From NCBI GenBank assembly GCA_044360435.1, contig JBIKKI010000018.1:1-25648 (forward strand): a DNA stretch of 25,648 nucleotides. The letters are read 5' to 3'. A model generated the notes under the pieces. That model was not told the origin of the DNA. It saw only the letters and a list, made by a program, of their open reading frames with translations, and did not search any database. The stretch's first letter is position 1, and the number at the start of each line of letters is the position of its first letter. Made by a program: the position numbers and the translations under genes. This document shows, piece after piece, positions 23,356 to 25,648 of this stretch. The DNA is from REEB481 sp044360435. Its GTDB lineage: Bacteria > Bacteroidota > Bacteroidia > NS11-12g > UBA955.

Positions 23356-24561
23356 GTGAAGATCCTTTTTGTAGCCAACCGCTTTCCCTATCCCCCGTTC
23401 CGTGGAGATAAACTCAAGATCTGGAATCTTGCACGCCGCCTGTCGAAAAACCACGAGCTGCACCTGATTACCTTTCTCGAACAGCCCGACGATGCCCGGC
23501 ATCTTCCCGAATTGGAACAACACTTTTCCAAGATTACACTGGTGCGCCTGCCGAAACTGCATGCGTTGATGCAGTGTGTTAAGGCAATTCCCGGGAAACA
23601 GCCATTCCAGGTTGCCTACTTTAAATCCAAGGCTTTTCAGCAAACCTTAAACCTGCAATTAAACGAGCACGCCTATGATGCCATTCATGTGCAGCACCTG
23701 CGCATGTCTCAGTACTTTCCGAATCCTGGGACGCTGCCGGTAGTATTGGATCTGCCCGACGCATTTTCCCTATACTGGCAAAGAAGACGTTTGGTTCCGC
23801 GTCCTTGGTGGCAACGATTTTTCGATACCGTAGAGCAAAAACGTATTGCGCGTTACGAACAGGTACTGAACCGTTTTCCGCTGAATCTGGTGTGCAGCGT
23901 GGAAGACCTCGAATTTCTGCACAAGGAACATCCCAAAGCCCAATTAGACCTCTTGCCTAACGGTGTGGACAGCGAAGCCTTTCATCCAAAAACACATGAA
24001 GAAGATTCGGGCAAGCGACTGCTGTTTACCGGCAACATGGATTATGCGCCGAATGTGGATGCGGTGGTCCATTTCACCCAGAACATCCTGCCACACATTC
24101 GCAGAAAACACCCGGATGTACATTTCACCATCGCCGGACAAAGGCCCGTGGCTGCTGTAAAAGCACTGCAAGGCCCAGGCGTTTCCGTTACCGGGTTTGT
24201 ACCCGATTTGGCCGATGAATATGCACGCGCCACCCTGGTTGTTGCACCCTTGCGGTTTGGCGCGGGAACACAAAACAAAGTGCTGGAAGCATTCAGCATG
24301 GCGGTTCCCGTGGTATGCACACCGGTCGGATTTAAAGGATTGGGCATTGAAAGTGGCAACGGCGCTGTGATGTGTGAAACCGACGAGGCCTTTGCTGCTG
24401 CTGTGCTTCACTTATTGGAACAACCGGAACTGAGGCATTCCATTGGACGGAAAGGCCGGGAACTGGTGGAAACCCGTTTCGACTGGAACATTATTGCACA
24501 AAAACTTGAAGCATTTTTTCACAAAGTGGCCAAACACCGGCGTCCTCCTGCTGGGCCTTAA
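23356..24561 (+). CDS. GT4-family glycosyltransferase
   Basis: Encodes 401 residues from a GTG start. GT-B fold, retaining enzyme adding sugars from nucleotide donors. The N-terminal domain begins MKILFVANRFPYPPFRGDKLKIWNLARRL, the usual pattern including the G-D-K acceptor-side loop. The linker has LLPNGVD. The C-terminal donor domain shows RLLFTGNMDYAPNVDAVVHF, VTGFVPDL and APLRFGAGTQNKVLEAFSMAVPVVCTP, containing the E-x7-E-type donor-binding region. It resembles the sugar transferases associated with EpsH/PEP-CTERM loci, a recollection that cannot be tested here. It is divergent from the aminotransferase gene, and its 3' end overlaps the next gene by about 56 bases, so the two probably work together on a surface glycan. 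Confidence 0.92.
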   Translation: MKILFVANRFPYPPFRGDKLKIWNLARRLSKNHELHLITFLEQPDDARHLPELEQHFSKITLVRLPKLHALMQCVKAIPGKQPFQVAYFKSKAFQQTLNLQLNEHAYDAIHVQHLRMSQYFPNPGTLPVVLDLPDAFSLYWQRRRLVPRPWWQRFFDTVEQKRIARYEQVLNRFPLNLVCSVEDLEFLHKEHPKAQLDLLPNGVDSEAFHPKTHEEDSGKRLLFTGNMDYAPNVDAVVHFTQNILPHIRRKHPDVHFTIAGQRPVAAVKALQGPGVSVTGFVPDLADEYARATLVVAPLRFGAGTQNKVLEAFSMAVPVVCTPVGFKGLGIESGNGAVMCETDEAFAAAVLHLLEQPELRHSIGRKGRELVETRFDWNIIAQKLEAFFHKVAKHRRPPAGP

Positions 24562-25648
24562 TGCCTGCCTGCTGGCATTGTCTGCCGTATGGTGGCCTTT
24601 GAGGATGCTTTACGCCGACAGCGCATTCATGGGATGGCGCTTGTTCCAATACGGCGAACTGGAATTTGGCCACTTGAGGTTCAGTTCACTGCTTACGCAA
24701 TTGCTGCCTTGGATGGCCGTGAACACCGGTATGGAGCTAAATACAGTATTGTGCCTCTACAGCTTCAGCCTGCAGTTGCCTTTGTTTGTACTGGCCTGGT
24801 ATGCTTTTAGAAAGAACCTTCACGGAACAGCACTGGCTTGTTTCCTGTTGTGCACAGTTTGGACTTCTACTGCATGGTTCACACCAGCCAGCGAAATGTT
24901 CCTCGCGGCAACTTTTACCCTCGCCTGGCTTGCCGTACAGAACCATTCAGAAAAACCGTTTGCAGCAGCCATCTTGTGCTTAGTGGCGGCATTAACGCAC
25001 AGCGGCATGGTGCCGGCACTGGTATTACTGGCCTTGGTACATGCACTTAAAAACCCAATACGCAGTTGGGCGCCAACAGCCATTGCCCTGCTCTTGGTGG
25101 CCGCGTTGAAATTGTGCATTGCCGACACTTATGAACACAGTTTCCTGGCACACCTTTCACATCCGGAATTACTGTGGCGCACTTACCTCCCAGCCTACCT
25201 TGGCCGAACCATATTCCAGGGATCGGGCGCTGCCCTGCTCATCATGTGCAGCCTGACATTTCTGATTTTAGTTCAGGAGCCACAACGGCTCTTGCTACAC
25301 CTGGCCCTATTGTGCAGCCTCCTGTTGTTTTTTGCAGTCGTGTTCTGGGAAGGCGACAACGACCAAGTGATGGAAAAGAACCTTATTCCATTCAGTTTAT
25401 TCCTCTGTCACCCCTTAATTCAGGCATTCAATGAACCCTTTAAATCGCGCAAGTTAAAGGTTACATTGCCGCTGTTGTTGCTATTTGGCGCATGGCAAAC
25501 ACTACAGGGACAGGAATGGGCACTGAACCGGTTCAAGCAGCTGCAGAAACTGAGTAATTATGCTCAAGCAAGCTGCCCAAGTGGAAAACTCGCGGTTACG
25601 GGAAACCCCGAAGCCTTTGATGTGAAACTGCATGCTTGCTGGGCATTG
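24506..25648 (+). CDS. Large polytopic membrane protein, GT-C-like, 5' part (runs off the window)
   Basis: A frame open to the last base of the window (381 codons without a stop). A TTG at 24506 gives MKHFFTKWPNTGVLLLGLNA, a basic n-region before the first helix; TTG 24494 is possible, while ATG 24605 would cut off the first helix. It has about nine hydrophobic segments. Before the second is YADSAFMGWRLFQYGELEFGHLRFS, an acidic loop placed like the GT-C catalytic loop, and later WFTPASEMFLAATFTLAW and LVAALTHSGMVPALVLL. The C-terminal visible part (CPSGKLAVTGNPEAFDV) may begin a soluble tail. The layout is like the protein at 13100-14566. It overlaps the GT4 gene. A lipid-linked sugar transferase is the best guess; no catalytic proof. 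Confidence 0.7.
   Translation, partial: MKHFFTKWPNTGVLLLGLNACLLALSAVWWPLRMLYADSAFMGWRLFQYGELEFGHLRFSSLLTQLLPWMAVNTGMELNTVLCLYSFSLQLPLFVLAWYAFRKNLHGTALACFLLCTVWTSTAWFTPASEMFLAATFTLAWLAVQNHSEKPFAAAILCLVAALTHSGMVPALVLLALVHALKNPIRSWAPTAIALLLVAALKLCIADTYEHSFLAHLSHPELLWRTYLPAYLGRTIFQGSGAALLIMCSLTFLILVQEPQRLLLHLALLCSLLLFFAVVFWEGDNDQVMEKNLIPFSLFLCHPLIQAFNEPFKSRKLKVTLPLLLLFGAWQTLQGQEWALNRFKQLQKLSNYAQASCPSGKLAVTGNPEAFDVKLHACWAL

Noticed and set aside
1..25648. tRNA genes, rRNA, CRISPR arrays, insertion sequences and prophage genes
   Set aside because: No cloverleaf-like stretch, repeat-spacer array, transposase or terminal inverted repeat was seen; coding frames fill nearly the whole window.

Overview
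The window reads as a chromosomal segment of a member of the Bacteroidota. The evidence is gyrB with its family signatures, a Bacteroidota-style biosynthetic arginine decarboxylase, a Thioredoxin_9-type protein, an LPAC lipoprotein, and repeated TAnnTTTG boxes (the -7 element of Bacteroidota promoters) just ahead of start codons. The genus cannot be fixed by eye. Coding density is very high: no gap reaches 300 bases. I saw no tRNA, rRNA, insertion sequence, prophage or CRISPR array. Base composition looks even, with no obvious transferred island.

Layout. 1-1030: the 3' end of a UbiA-like membrane protein and a thioredoxin-fold gene, closed by a perfect bidirectional terminator shared with convergent gyrB (1048-2997, minus). 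3098-8213 (minus): a tightly packed four-gene export operon, TetR regulator, ABC permease-ATPase, HlyD-type adaptor and TolC-type outer membrane channel, preceded by two copies of a 13-base operator. 8278-11566 (minus): a degenerate Gfo/Idh/MocA-like protein, a lipoprotein and a polyprenyl-phosphate sugar-phosphate transferase, probably one surface-polysaccharide operon. 11640-14566: pcm (plus), a membrane protein of unknown function and a large polytopic GT-C-like protein (both minus).

14626-17869 (plus): CCA-adding-type nucleotidyltransferase, undecaprenol/diacylglycerol kinase and arginine decarboxylase. 17897-23273 (minus): in transcription order, aminotransferase, heptose-7-phosphate kinase, TraB/GumN protein, FAD oxidoreductase and TerC. 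23356-25648 (plus): a GT4 glycosyltransferase and the start of another large membrane protein that runs off the window.

Many of the genes concern the envelope: tripartite efflux, lipid-linked sugar priming, lipid-carrier phosphorylation, heptose activation and glycosyl transfer. The rest is housekeeping. The most unusual items are the ABC ATPase domain, which lacks several residues normally required for ATP hydrolysis (Walker A Lys, LSGGQ, catalytic Glu, H-loop His); the Gfo/Idh/MocA-like protein, which lacks all three expected catalytic or cofactor motifs; and the repeated placement of -7 promoter boxes only 4-9 bases before start codons, which predicts leaderless or nearly leaderless mRNAs. 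I did not find a clear, wholly new multi-gene system.
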